DNA of 64,000 nt from a virus. Every line of letters begins with the position of its first letter. The stretch's first letter is position 1. Location of the stretch: IMG/VR virus record IMGVR_UViG_3300020083_000006, positions 1 to 64,000 of that record, one strand, 5' to 3'. Both the position numbers and the translations under genes were made by a program. Of the stretch, positions 42,001 to 51,500 are shown piece by piece. The notes under the pieces are model-generated. The model ran no database searches. It saw only the letters and a program-made list of their open reading frames with translations, and had not been told where the DNA came from.

Positions 42001-43067
42001 TTTGCTAGCAATAGTTCATAGTCCTGGCCAAGAAAAACGGGTTCAAGTAGAGATCCGTCGTCAACGTAAACCGTTGTTGGTTCGCCTTTTTCTAAAGGGC
42101 GAATAACAGACGCTGAAACAACTTTTTTCTTGGTGTCGGCATCTACAACTGTCAAGAGTGCGGAATTAATCGCCCCAACAGTTCCACGAGCAAGTGTATT
42201 TGGATAATCTTTAATTCGCTGACGAAGAGAGGCGTCTGATTCTGTATCAAAACCATTAACGAATGGCTGCTTATTGATAACAGTGGCGCCAACAAAAGGT
42301 TTTGCGGAAAATTCTGTAACAGCACCTGAAGCAACATTCCCCGTAACGCCAAACTGAGAGCAAGTTACGGAAACAGTAACAGAATCCTCTCCGTCTGGCA
42401 AAATGACTGCCGCATCTACCGTAAGCTGAATAGCAGGAGACTCTGCGGACGCTGGCACCTGTACAACGGTAGAGGCGTTGATAGTTCTATCTCCTCCCTG
42501 CGCCAACACAATTTCGTCGGTATAGGGATGATCTTTTGTAAGAGGGTCAGCAAGATTAATAATCCAATACGTTCCGGTTGAAGAAATACTCGTATATAAA
42601 ATAGGTCCTTCAAACGAATCAACCGTATTGCGACCAAGATAAACTTTTCCATTAACCGGAGCGGCTGCAAACATTTCTGAGGCATCTTGAACATAAAGAA
42701 CTGTTGAGCCTGCATACGGAGCGGGTCTGCCGGCATAAGCGCGAGTTGATATTTTTTTAAACTCAGAACCAATCGTTACGGTACCGGTAGCCTGAATAGC
42801 CGCTTGACGACCCACTCCGCCCTGACCATTTGGAATTTTAAGAGACTCGGCCAAATCATCGAGTCTTTCGCCAACAAGATTATCAACTTCAGTAACTTCA
42901 AGCACTTTTAGCACGGATAGCTGCGCCTGATAAACCTGTTGAGCGACAGCTTCCATTAATGTAACAAGAGCGCCGCCTGTTTGAAAGTCAGTAATATCAG
43001 TATTATTCTTGATTCTTCTGACCCAAGTGCCCAGCAATTGCTCCTTGGATTTAATAGTAACTGTCAC
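36072..43067 (-). CDS. giant baseplate J-like protein (2331 aa)
   Basis: The N-terminal 300 residues are a normal baseplate J/gp47 start (TGGALVTLMEAVAQQVYQAQ, then NGFDTESDASLRQRI and NTLARGTVGAI near 270-300). The C terminus is also J-like: VSVSFRVRARDGISINTIAA, GGLGIGQSVILSELIG, VQDIPGVVSVEI. About 1850 residues of beta-rich sequence are inserted between these halves, while ordinary J proteins have 350-550 aa in total. J trimerises wedges around the hub and changes shape on contraction. A GTG start with GAGGAG upstream and a TTGAAA-N17-TAAAAT promoter are visible. Confidence 0.8.
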   Translation of the reverse strand: MTVTIKSKEQLLGTWVRRIKNNTDITDFQTGGALVTLMEAVAQQVYQAQLSVLKVLEVTEVDNLVGERLDDLAESLKIPNGQGGVGRQAAIQATGTVTIGSEFKKISTRAYAGRPAPYAGSTVLYVQDASEMFAAAPVNGKVYLGRNTVDSFEGPILYTSISSTGTYWIINLADPLTKDHPYTDEIVLAQGGDRTINASTVVQVPASAESPAIQLTVDAAVILPDGEDSVTVSVTCSQFGVTGNVASGAVTEFSAKPFVGATVINKQPFVNGFDTESDASLRQRIKDYPNTLARGTVGAINSALLTVVDADTKKKVVSASVIRPLEKGEPTTVYVDDGSLLEPVFLGQDYELLLAKASGLEQSFRTAQAPVTPAVVAGAQQAPYVLQAGMSITFLIDNIPYVYTIAPSNYKDLTAATAYEIVRDLNSDAEGILDFRVTENGTKIVAIDRTNTAEEIRVIPGELQSVLGFPTVTQRPIYLYKNGILQSFKGKTATISSNPFSNWSITGASYTGLQVIVDGVAVAVADITNTDFLSRFGVAMTAATAENWREVLQAKIPGVTVIFQDNRFIISSNKENNSSSEITISAGGWIGPASIFSTEPEERTSVGASKDYTFNRYTGDIRFISRLQAGDIIEIASVNTRAFVKSTTTSTGLYDLSNDYPGFGQSKFIVALDGDVQVKTTGSITNGLIEVTEIDSSGLTVSLQDYLGNGLFINAEINDYIYLAAVKETETTPISGFSSFSDEAIGFYKIKKIVRGTVPANSDTIVVEVSSYQAAAAFILGDRYDTSYLGAPTFKLFSSTVVPQVVSLVPTAAAIVEEVANQINEQIVGGVAERSSGQYFFLRTNTYTDGQISIIATFGKANNLFTSSAGSALQSHVGSSSSVYLDGGFPVVAETVLPSDPAAGYAARDYLKVAPNYTEVTQTTTNPIAQAASIVSTYPVGFQETWVTGKLSGWTGRVYNTETIAPFEGFLRTDSAIKPIGSVNVTSETLDRYSNISLRLQDLSITPFDKFVVEMDLDSANKTITLPLYKKAIISDEQQIAISGKGQKFQFTLKDPEDFDKEFFDVTSPFRDFDFNDFKVVGKSVGVYKLNSAGMGSNEPALAIRSTSFGGANRVKLNVLYPQSPSKGEITISHSNVYENEEVQTVVVAEMASQAAIPSTIFNSGTYKVTNSSTSNNLTDITLSTFQPSITAVAKFESLSPSFGFSFGARSANYPGVLGNSIELVIQDSGKLGTTAELVQMIAQSTKKVILDLRGSAPTSAQLAAALSVSTYLETVTETVVGSVLSLVKIPNTYGYIPEVSAKISNPYFTISFNQVDYSPRLRGAAGNSWSFKCISTGTGTPIVTINTAQKIIEVNLRGSRLLLTDLENLLNGSSGFNANIIKVEVSSGDQYLAPFGPSFFSGGVTVSNTIYTSDGADETNGVFDGLYLVNNLLQVNGTQSTVSMPIGVWPIVDKPTAAELTIRVPNYVGLSSATAVNTIFNAANYQLQSFPVEAKTLKDLADAINAYLPETPVVTAAILGLETTNALMPGGAQIPRATYINYTNPNALPGTVDSSSSALSFHAFWANRSEGCSIYDYDLLGNAIKSVVQSNDAMFPSGNAILGTAYSSVGEEVYLLPTNAATFSRWANFAPASSLPIQADIVRAEGAAKVQISSKLRGTKGSVYPKDTLANNYKTVTLEAASAENGSVYFPLLVSQTKQLPRGSIVKVKNALVSELLRPFRVASPLANLTPANTANEKTWFRTGTNIVYEQASSTRGRLYFLRHGQSATIGSISVTDTEPLASGTEINITYNTPSVGLATITCSAGTLSARIGDMLYIRSAGFPAEVNCPALDSGLVMNSSLYDNPYGLTGYVGYPVVQVNDSTSCCVIAPNLTQNHTLTLAASTDLVFVPTVYTEKNIKTQHKAGSQGVEVLGNVATQGTHAESISGVCSYGIVKKLSDGFSALILSNTSDGTTPPDRLNDTMLLAECGVNTDDYVFLNGFGQGVDGQYQLVAHDGKNTAILYNSVLPIQDVVQDSVTRSVNVGKNWWGKELQIVDNDSADYTIDPRVVRIVDAESVLPGCKISIASAAEGTSNWFPQALVGIWTVTEIGFYGPSASICPYIEFDMPAGAPAAAQLVTIAAANEENIGFLEKEPFSAFRLVQGWAIDPKNAENAQAYLTPAKSYQKISNYLGSEIECVHKLGYETVPKTGIDGYKIFGGLIREAQRTVDGVPTSISRYPGVKSTGTDVSVLPPIPRSVSVSFRVRARDGISINTIAAVVRSAVVSFIGGLGIGQSVILSELIGLVQDIPGVVSVEIIETLPFAVDGRIPVADNEKAVVIDSASNISVGQ

Positions 43068-43101
43068 GCGCCCAACTCCTCAATAAGATTCAGGTGACTT
43101 T

Positions 43102-43130
43102 ATTTTAAGATGGACTGTGTTATTTTTCAA
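43102..43130 (-). promoter_or_regulatory. sigma70-like promoter for the baseplate J operon
   Basis: Minus-strand TTGAAA, 17 nt, TAAAAT, ending about 34 nt before the GTG start of the J gene, in a 70-nt intergenic gap. Confidence 0.6.
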
Positions 43131-43137
43131 GAAGAAT

Positions 43138-44694
43138 TTACGTTGAAACAAAGCTTAACGGAATTATGACATTAGAGCCATCTACGGTCACAATCATATT
43201 GATTGAGATAGATGTTTCCGTAACTGTTAAGTCTTGAACAACAACGTCTGAATACCTGCCGTCAGATAATATAACTTCTTGTAATATCTCAGAAAAAGCT
43301 GCCGCCAGCTCAACATTGCCGTAAAAACGCTCGCCAATTGAATTAGCAAACGGTATTCCGTAGTCCGGGTGAAACGGTAACTCACCGATATTTGTAGACA
43401 TTAGGGAATGAATTGCCTGACGAACGGCGGGCATTCCATAAATAATGTCAAAATCACCGTTTTTGCCAATCTGAATCTCGCCTGTTTTCTCATCTCGACG
43501 AGCATCTACGCCAAAGTCTAGCAATGCCCTATCGAGCCTTTTCAGAACATCGAGAGACGGCTGCTTTCCTTCAATTAAGGCTGATTCTGCGTCTACGGGG
43601 ATAAGAAGGAGGGAGTCTTCGTTTGCTGTCTGTGGTTTATAGATTTTGACATATGCTTTTTCCGAAATCTTCAGCTTAGACAGATTGGCTGCACCGGACA
43701 AAGAAAGAATCATCGTGCCATCATCAAACTTAACGATCTTTAAAACAGACCGAGTTTCTTCTCTTACGGTATACGAACCAATCTTAATTTTTGTTCCAAC
43801 TTTTACTTCATTTGCTCGATTAGTGGAAATCTTTACAGAAGCGAGCGTACCTGGCCCCAAAAGATATTCTTTTGTTCCCGTTTTGTCGACATATGGTGGT
43901 TGAAGGTTATTGAGCGTTGCAATCTCAAACCAAAAATCTTTTGACCCCATAAACTGCTCAGCCATATACTCTAAGGATTCCACAAAAGGGAGCGAGACGG
44001 CTGTCGTATACGACTGATTAAAGACAACTTGAGAGTCAGCGTCTGTGTTTTTATTAGCAACGGCCAAAAGGTTAGGTTGCTTAACGGTTTGCTGCTGAAG
44101 ATAATAAATAATCCCATCAATTTCGTCGGCTAAATCAAAAATATCGCCAATCTGCTCCAACTCTTGAGGAGAGTATCCCCTTTGAGCCGATGTAATAGGA
44201 AAGCCTTGTACAGCGGCTCCATCATTGTCACCAAGACCAACGATTTGTGCGGCTGTTGCGGCACTGCTGCGTAAAAAATATGCCATATTTTTAAAGTCTG
44301 AAACAGAAAGATTAGCTAGTCGTTTTTGCTCCTCTTTAAGCACTAAGGACTCAGAGGGAGTAAGAGAAATGTCAGATAAGGAAATATAAGATAATATAGG
44401 CTTATATTTAATAAATTTGTTTAAATTAATAAACGGGTTGGTGCTAGTTGTAGGAAATAATTTTTGCGTAACAATTTCGTTATTTAAATCCTTAAGAAGA
44501 TTAATAAAAAAATCAGACTTAGGAAGACTTTTATTAAATTCTGGTTTTAGTTTATTTTCCCAGTTTTGAACAAACCAATCCCACCTATTAATTGCGATAG
44601 TCTGAACATTGGCTAAAGCAAACGGAGCATTTTTGGATACTTGAGCATATCCAAGATAGTCGGTCATTACTTGATCCAAATACGTGTAAAACAT
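43138..44694 (-). CDS. gp53/gp25-like fused baseplate wedge protein (518 aa)
   Basis: The last 110 residues are gp25/W-like (MSTNIGELPFHPDYGIPFAN, then IGERFYGNVELAAAFSEIL, the lysozyme-like wedge fold that nucleates the sheath). The middle contains ESLEYMAEQFMGSKDFWFEI then NLQPPYV and LLGPGTLASVKI, the LysM-like plan of gp53. The first 220 residues are helical and unassigned. In T4 these functions are on separate proteins; here they appear joined. It follows the 357-aa gene by 8 nt. Confidence 0.65.
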   Translation of the reverse strand: MFYTYLDQVMTDYLGYAQVSKNAPFALANVQTIAINRWDWFVQNWENKLKPEFNKSLPKSDFFINLLKDLNNEIVTQKLFPTTSTNPFINLNKFIKYKPILSYISLSDISLTPSESLVLKEEQKRLANLSVSDFKNMAYFLRSSAATAAQIVGLGDNDGAAVQGFPITSAQRGYSPQELEQIGDIFDLADEIDGIIYYLQQQTVKQPNLLAVANKNTDADSQVVFNQSYTTAVSLPFVESLEYMAEQFMGSKDFWFEIATLNNLQPPYVDKTGTKEYLLGPGTLASVKISTNRANEVKVGTKIKIGSYTVREETRSVLKIVKFDDGTMILSLSGAANLSKLKISEKAYVKIYKPQTANEDSLLLIPVDAESALIEGKQPSLDVLKRLDRALLDFGVDARRDEKTGEIQIGKNGDFDIIYGMPAVRQAIHSLMSTNIGELPFHPDYGIPFANSIGERFYGNVELAAAFSEILQEVILSDGRYSDVVVQDLTVTETSISINMIVTVDGSNVIIPLSFVST

Positions 44695-44702
44695 TGAAAA
44701 CC

Positions 44703-45776
44703 TTAAATAATTGGTGGTTTAGATGAAATTAGTCCGACGTAGCCGCCAACGCTTTGAGCGCCTTCGAGTTTTCTTTGAAGAGCTTTCGCTCTTTGCAGCG
44801 AGCCGCTTAAGGTAAACGAACTAACGCTTCCAAGGTCACCATCTGCTCCAAATCTATCTACAGCGACTCTGGCCGTTCCGCCAACTTGGTTAAGGTCAAA
44901 ACCTTGCAGCACAATGTTGTATTTGTACAAATAAGGCTGATTTGCGTTTTTCTGAAATGCAAAATTCTTTATGATGACTTGCCATTGCATATTATCTTTT
45001 TGTGATTCAAAATAAAGACTTACGTTTTCTGTATCATTTTCTTTAAGATGCGAATATGCGTTCAAAAAAGAATGAAGAAGATGAATCTCAACATAGCCAT
45101 TAGTTGCGTTTGGCTTAAGAGTTTGAAAGCGAGAAAAGTCAAGTCCGACAGCGCTGGCGAGTCTTGAGCCTGTACTCTCTTCCGGAATAGCATTTCGGAC
45201 GGCAGACGTGTTGTATCTTTGGGCTGTTGAGGCCAATCCTTCCAACAAACCAAAAGCAGCACCCTCAGCTCCTTGTCCCCAAGCACCCTTAACGGCATCT
45301 ACTGCATTGACGGCTTTGTTAAAAGTATTTGCAAGTAGGCCACCCTTTAAGACTGTTCTAAAGTTGCTTTCACCGGACGCAGGTTTATCCAAAATATCTT
45401 TATCTTCGGTGTAAGGACGACTAATTCCAATTCCGGTTGTTCCTGACAAAGCAATTTGCCAAAAGACTGTTTTAGATGTTTCTTCAACAACTCCGCCAAG
45501 AGTGGGGATAAGCTGAGAAGCCGACACCATTTGATAGCTTAAAGCTTCTGGCGGAATAGGAAGCGAATAATAAGTGGGCTTACCTTTAATAATCATTTTG
45601 AATCTATAAGGATAGGTTTTATACCAATCTTCAGCTGTAACAGTATAAAAGCCACTTTTGTCTGGATAGGCAGATTTAAGTAACTTGCCAACTGAATTGG
45701 GGTCGTCTTTTGGCTTAGCGCCTAGTTTGCTTTTTAGCTTATCAACGCCTTGTTTTATTAATGACTTTAAGTTCAT
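44703..45776 (-). CDS. baseplate/tail assembly protein (357 aa)
   Basis: Residues 60-130 (PYRFKMIIKGKPTYYSLPIP, then LIPTLGGVVEETSKTVFWQI) and the end (LYKYNIVLQGFDLNQVGGTA) match a family found between tape measure and baseplate genes of large myophages, where the N-terminal domain binds the hub or tail end. A Lys-rich N terminus (LKSKLGAKPKDDPNS) precedes it. A TAAAAT box lies 17 nt before the start. Exact role not determined. Confidence 0.55.
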   Translation of the reverse strand: MNLKSLIKQGVDKLKSKLGAKPKDDPNSVGKLLKSAYPDKSGFYTVTAEDWYKTYPYRFKMIIKGKPTYYSLPIPPEALSYQMVSASQLIPTLGGVVEETSKTVFWQIALSGTTGIGISRPYTEDKDILDKPASGESNFRTVLKGGLLANTFNKAVNAVDAVKGAWGQGAEGAAFGLLEGLASTAQRYNTSAVRNAIPEESTGSRLASAVGLDFSRFQTLKPNATNGYVEIHLLHSFLNAYSHLKENDTENVSLYFESQKDNMQWQVIIKNFAFQKNANQPYLYKYNIVLQGFDLNQVGGTARVAVDRFGADGDLGSVSSFTLSGSLQRAKALQRKLEGAQSVGGYVGLISSKPPII

Positions 45777-45810
45777 CTTTACTCCCCATATCTATTTTAA
45801 GAGACATGGT

Positions 45811-46683
45811 TCATTCTACCTTGCCTTTAATTTTGGCAAGGCTTGTCTTTGTTTCTACGATTGCTGAGATGAGATTAGGGTCCATGGCTCCTGGGCCTAC
45901 CGCGGTCTGTACTAGCTGAGGTGCAGCTTTCTGAAGTGCCTCTAACAATTTATCAATTAAATCAAGTAATTCCGTCGAAGACGTACCCAAAGCCACCTTG
46001 GGAGCCTTGACAATAACCTGTTTAGAAGCTTCGACTTTGATGGTGCCCTTTTGGTCTATAGAGACTTTTTCTTTGTCTGAGGTCAGTTCAATTTTTTTAT
46101 TAGTTGAGTCAACTTTAATAGACTGTTTATTGGCGTCAACAAACACAAAACTAGAGTCGTCTTTAAATATTAGAGTTGAGACTTTTTTCTCATCAATTTT
46201 AGGCACATCTTTTGGGCTACTTGTAATTTTGGGAGCACCTGTATGAGTAATCGTGAGCTGACCCTTGGTGTCAATATCAAAAATCATACCAAGATACTGA
46301 AACCTCATCTGAGGCTTCTTCTCTTCTGGTTCCGGAAGCTCAATAAGGTCTATAACTCTGTTGTATCCACCAATAATTACACCACGTCGCATATCATTAT
46401 TAATGAAGGCGACAATAACTCTCTCGCCAACGCCGAAGGGTGTTTTGTCGTCTACGGCATAAGATTTACCATCTACGACGGTTGGTCTTCTGTATACCTT
46501 AAGACCGTCTGCAATGCCACCAATAGCTGTTGACGATATAACACTTGAGACAAAAGTGCTTGCACCATTTGTTATCTCAATTCTAACAAGATACTTTAAT
46601 ATAGTATCTGTATCGGAAGTCGGCTCCTGAACAGCGACTATCTCACCTACAGAAATAGATGGAGTGTAAGGTATATTACTCAT
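45811..46683 (-). CDS. baseplate central spike (gpV/gp5-like, 290 aa)
   Basis: The first 130 residues form an OB-like domain (VGERVIVAFINNDMRRGVII then GGYN), as in gpV and T4 gp5. Residues 165-235 have the strand-after-strand repeat of a trimeric beta-helix spike (FKDDSSFVFVDANKQSIKVD, KKIELTSDKEKVSI, GTIKVEASKQVIVKAPKVAL). The final 60 residues are helical. The spike pierces the outer membrane on contraction. The stop-start overlap (ATGA) couples it to the hub gene. No lysozyme domain is present. Confidence 0.7.
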   Translation of the reverse strand: MSNIPYTPSISVGEIVAVQEPTSDTDTILKYLVRIEITNGASTFVSSVISSTAIGGIADGLKVYRRPTVVDGKSYAVDDKTPFGVGERVIVAFINNDMRRGVIIGGYNRVIDLIELPEPEEKKPQMRFQYLGMIFDIDTKGQLTITHTGAPKITSSPKDVPKIDEKKVSTLIFKDDSSFVFVDANKQSIKVDSTNKKIELTSDKEKVSIDQKGTIKVEASKQVIVKAPKVALGTSSTELLDLIDKLLEALQKAAPQLVQTAVGPGAMDPNLISAIVETKTSLAKIKGKVE

Positions 46684-48572
46684 GAAAACGGCACTTTCGG
46701 TATTTTAGGTACTTTTAATTTTGACATTAAATTGTCTAACTCTGGAACCTTTCCTTTAAATTCAGGAAACTTAAATGTTTCTTTAATATCCTGATCAGCA
46801 AGTTCTGGGTCAAACAAGTCTGTAAAACCTGCCGGGCCAATTAGAGTCAGTTCTCCATCGTCTTTTACCTTGCACAAGTAAGACAACTGAACACTTGTTG
46901 ATGTTGAGGCCGTTCCGTCCATAGCAATACTAAAACTCCAGCGAACTGACTCCACATGGCCGCACAAAACATTCTCGCCCATCGGAAAAGACATATTACA
47001 ACCAACCATAATTGGCAAGTCATTATCTTTCATGGCTAACTGAGCATTACCAAATCGGTAACTCAATGCGTGCCAGTAATACATTAGTTTTTTGGTATCC
47101 TCAAACCAAGGAGTGTAAACAACGTCCTGTCCCGCTTCTTTTATTTTTGAAATTGGAGCACTATAGACAGTATTCCAATAGTGTTCAATAGTTCCAAATC
47201 TATCAATAGCGCCTTCGTCTACAATACGATGAGCTGCATTTGTATAAGCAATTACGGGGTCATCCGGTCTAGATGCCCCCACATTACCAGACTGAATGTC
47301 GGGCATAATAAAGTTAGGACTTGTAAAAAACGTATTAGTTGTCGATACAGCCTGAATATGTGCATCATCTACAAAGATTCTGGGCAAATCGTCAAAAGCT
47401 GTCCATTTTGTGTGCTTAATTTGATTGTCTGGGTCTGTTAAAAAAGCTTTAAGGGCAAAAGGTTTGTCTCTTAAAACAATCATGGGTAAAGACGTTGTCT
47501 CTCCTGATTCGGTTTTAAAATACCAAATATCAGTAAACGCTTCATTAAAAGTCGTATCTATGTGCTCTTGGATAAGACTCCAGGCCGATGAGCCATTTCC
47601 CAGGGTAGAAAAAAAGTTTGTATTTACTGGCCTATCTTGATAATTAGAAAACATTGACTTAAGCTGGTCATAACTTTTAAAATACCCCTTAAATGACTTG
47701 GGGTCACGTTTTTCTTCGCTATATCCCCCTAGCGTTCCCTTTTTTGAGGCTTCAAAAGTTGTGTTTGCGTACATAACGCCTAAAAGCGTGTTTGTAAAAC
47801 CTGTAGAAAAAGCATTATTTGTCTGAGTTGATTTAGGTAGTTTTAGATAATCTAAAAGCTCTCTAGGGACACAGGGCATTCTAGATGTTAATTTAGATAC
47901 ACTGATGAGCTTTGAAAATTCTCCTAGCTCTGCTCCAAGATTGGCACCTGTTTGTGGGTCTGTATTTAGGCCGCCAATAATGGCCAAAACCATACCCGCT
48001 CCCATGAAGGGGTCAACTAGTTTACCAGCCAACTCTCCTACATTAATCTGAGGGGATTTTAATGCAGCGGAGATTACGTCAGTACGACCTATCACTTCCT
48101 TCGTCTGATTGAAAAAGCTAGAAAAAGAATAAGCATCAATTCTAACAGGGATGTTGAGCAAGCTTGACCACTCTCTAATATGAATGGTTGCCTGTTTGGT
48201 CAAAAGTCCAGAACTTTGAACCGCATAGGTATTTTCAATGGTTGTAATTTGTCCAACAAAACGAATAATACCTTCCTTAAGAGGCGACACTCCCGGAAAA
48301 CTAGAATCTTCTTTTTCTGTAAATTTTCCAACTTTTGATTTAATGATTACCCAATTACCAATTGAGTAAGCGGCGTTTAGGTCACCGACCACCTGAATAC
48401 TAGCAGTATTTTGTATAGAAGCTTTAGAGCGAGAAATACCAACTGACACAACTCCTCTGTTACCGCTATAAACTTTTACATTTGGGTTTGTTGTTGGCTC
48501 AGGAACGTCATCAACATAATCAAATAAGATTATGTCCCATCTTGTTGAGTTTGTTACATATTTTACTTTCAT
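46680..48572 (-). CDS. baseplate hub protein (gp27/gpD-like, 630 aa)
   Basis: The N-terminal 150 residues (MKVKYVTNSTRWDIILFDYV; ASIQNTASIQVVGDLNAAYS; VGQITTIENTYAV) fit the first tube-like domain of hub proteins. The middle 300 residues are helical. The last domain (NLSF-type MVGCNMSFPMGENVLCGHVE) closes the ring. It is encoded between tape measure and spike, as in Mu and P2. It forms the trimeric platform for spike and tube. Family details are inferred from order and size. Confidence 0.6.
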   Translation of the reverse strand: MKVKYVTNSTRWDIILFDYVDDVPEPTTNPNVKVYSGNRGVVSVGISRSKASIQNTASIQVVGDLNAAYSIGNWVIIKSKVGKFTEKEDSSFPGVSPLKEGIIRFVGQITTIENTYAVQSSGLLTKQATIHIREWSSLLNIPVRIDAYSFSSFFNQTKEVIGRTDVISAALKSPQINVGELAGKLVDPFMGAGMVLAIIGGLNTDPQTGANLGAELGEFSKLISVSKLTSRMPCVPRELLDYLKLPKSTQTNNAFSTGFTNTLLGVMYANTTFEASKKGTLGGYSEEKRDPKSFKGYFKSYDQLKSMFSNYQDRPVNTNFFSTLGNGSSAWSLIQEHIDTTFNEAFTDIWYFKTESGETTSLPMIVLRDKPFALKAFLTDPDNQIKHTKWTAFDDLPRIFVDDAHIQAVSTTNTFFTSPNFIMPDIQSGNVGASRPDDPVIAYTNAAHRIVDEGAIDRFGTIEHYWNTVYSAPISKIKEAGQDVVYTPWFEDTKKLMYYWHALSYRFGNAQLAMKDNDLPIMVGCNMSFPMGENVLCGHVESVRWSFSIAMDGTASTSTSVQLSYLCKVKDDGELTLIGPAGFTDLFDPELADQDIKETFKFPEFKGKVPELDNLMSKLKVPKIPKVPFS

Positions 48573-48596
48573 AAAAACCTCTATTTAATAATCACT

Positions 48597-51500
48597 TTAT
48601 TTTAATGATTTCAAAAAGTCTACCCTATCTTTAGCAAAATCTGAATTAGGAAGTGGGTTTGCGCCAACTCCTGCTTTAGTGTTTAAGCCTCCGCCCGACG
48701 CTTTGCCTTTCATGGCGTCTGCAAGTTGTTCTAAAGCCTTATCACCAAAACTCTGAATGACTGTATTCTGAGCACGAACTCCTTCGGTATCGGAGAGAAG
48801 AGACATTGCTGTTGTTAACTTTGAGAAAGTCATCTGCTCTCCGGGCTTAACTCCAGCAGCACCCTTGAGTTGTTGAATTAACTCTTGGTCAGTTCCTTTA
48901 AGACCCATTCCCTTAGCCGTTTCAATTAGCTCTTTATCTGTTACGTCTCTATTTATTCCGCTAGAGGCATCAATAGCTGCCTTATTAAGCATTCTTTTGT
49001 AGTTAACAGTAGTAAAGTCTGCTGCAGCTACAGCAGCGCCCTTGCCCTTTTCTTGAGCGAGTATATTTTTGCCTTTTTTAAAATCGCCGGGGTCTACGCC
49101 TGACAACAAAAGAGCCGCTGCAGAACCTTCAGCCTCTAATCCCGCCATTCCAGTGGATACATCTTTGAAGTGTGCCATCAGGTTTTTAAGACCTTCGGCA
49201 TCTCCCTTCTTAAGAAGTGCTTTGGCCTCCGCTTGTATTGATGAAAAGTCTCGTCCTGTTCTTCTTTTAAAATCTGCAGCAAATGGAGATACTTGAGCCG
49301 CAGACTGAGCTTGTAATTGTCTACGAACATTTGCCATGGCTGCTTCTGGTGTAGCTCCTGAAGAAATCTGAGCACCGACCATTTCACGCGCAAGACCTGT
49401 TAATTTTTTGTAGTCGCCGCCTGCAGATAATTGTTGCAATGCTTCCTGAACCTGAACGACATTAGAACGACTAACTAGGCCAAGACCTGTCCCCATGGTC
49501 AAGCCAGCGCCTGCTCCAGAAAGAACTTTTAATGTTCCCATGAGGCCAGTTGTGGCTCCGGTAACTCCGGCAAGTCCTGCCAAACCAGACTTAGCCTCTT
49601 CCATGTACATCATGGCTGAGCCGCTTGTTCCTCTCATCGCTCCTGTCAATTGAGACAAGAATCCTGCAGCTCCTGTGGCTGACTGAATCTTTAAAGCTTG
49701 GGACATTTCCATAGCTGCTTGGGAGAATCTTTGAATAGCTGGAGCACCCTTAAGTCCAGACTCAAAAGCCTTAGCAAAGATATTCTCTAGCTGTTTGGTG
49801 TCACCTTGTTTACCTGATACTGCTGAAATGCCTAATACGGTTGATGCCATTTGTTCTACGGAACCGACGCCTGCACGACTTAACCCAAGGAGCCTATCCG
49901 CTCCGCGAGTCGTACCCATCATACCTGCATAGGTATTATAGATTTGCCCAACTTCTGGAACTGAATAACCTAGCCTTGCGTATCTATCGGCAATCGCTTC
50001 GGCTCTGGCTTGTGGCATTCCTCTAAACATTTCAAAACCAGAAACTGCTGCGCCGCCTGCCATAACAGTAGCAGCAGTCCTCATTCTCATTGCAGCTATG
50101 TTTTCGTCAAGCCCCATTGACAATCTTTTGGCTTGAATTGTTGACAACTCTTCTTGTCTATACTCTTCTTTTAATTTTTCGACTTCGGCCATTCTGGCAA
50201 TTTGTTGACCGCGAATTGCCATTTCAGGAGCGCCGGCAAAGGAAGTTCCGCCCCCCTCTAGTCCTGTTCTTGTCGTAGCTGCTCTTTGTTCAGAAGTCTT
50301 ATAAAGTTGATAACCTTGATAAAGAGCATACGCACCGGACGCTAGTCCGAGTGTCGTTCCACCAATTCCACCAATAAAGTTACCAACACCGGGTGCAATA
50401 GTGCCAAGTACGGTTCCCGCTCCAGCCTTGGCTGCCATTTTTGCCAACTGAGTTTGAATAAGCTGCTGACCGCCCTTGGTTGCCAAAAAGGTACCCAATC
50501 CGGCAGCGCCTGCAGCTCCCGCTACTCCTCCGGCTCCCTTATAAAACTCTTCATCAAGTCGCGCTTTTTCTGCTTGTCGGTCTAAGTTGGCATAATAAGA
50601 GGCTTCGTTTTGTAATCTATTTCTATTTCCAACTCCTAAAAATTTAAATGTATTTTTACCAGGGGTTAAAAGATTTCCATAAGCACGTAAAAACTGCTCT
50701 CCCGTGGTTGGAGCCACTTGCGCCATATATTCTTGATATCTGGCTTGATTTACAGAAACAATGTCTCTGGCCAATCCTGACCTAACCGAAACATCTTGCT
50801 CCATTCCCAAGGCTCTAAAGCCTTGATATTCCCCATACCCCTTCAATCCAATTGAAGCGATTTTTGCTAAACCGCCGCCAATAGCTAAAGCTTTTTCGCC
50901 GCCCGTTAAATTTCCAAACAAATCACGCAAAGTGGGAGGTGGCTTAGGAGGCTCCCCACCGTCTCCGCCGCCTTGTTTGATAAAGTCATCTACAGTTTCA
51001 GAAAACTGCTCAACTTTTTGATTTACTTTATTAAAATTTTTTGCTGCTTGGTCTAATTCTTTGGCAAATTTAGCTAGGTCTTTGGCTCCCGCTTCAGAAG
51101 CCTGTCCATATTCTTCCGTTGCTTTTTTAAGGGCATCAGAGGCGGCCGCTCTTTCTTGTTCAAATTTTTTAGATACGTCTAATAGAATCTTGGCAGTTGT
51201 GTTTGCACTACCAGACAGAATCTTAACAGCCTCTTCACGCTCTCTCTTGGCTGCCAAGTCATTTTGAAAGCCCGCTTGTCCTGCAAACGCAGCGGCAATT
51301 CCCACCCCCCCACGAGATAATTGCCACTGAGCACTAGGGAGTGGCGAACCTAATGAGGTGCCTGTTGGGTTAATATTAGACGGCGGAATTGGAGTGCCAG
51401 TTCCAATAGAGTAGACATTGGAGGTAGGGCCGCCACGAACAGCAACCATATCTTGAACTTGAAGAGAAAGTCCAGCTTTGGTGGGAGAATAAGAGTTAGC

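Noticed and set aside
45820-45840. 6-bp inverted repeat CTTGCC...GGCAAG near the end of the spike gene
   Set aside because: It is short, within coding sequence, has a 9-nt loop and no T run; probably chance.
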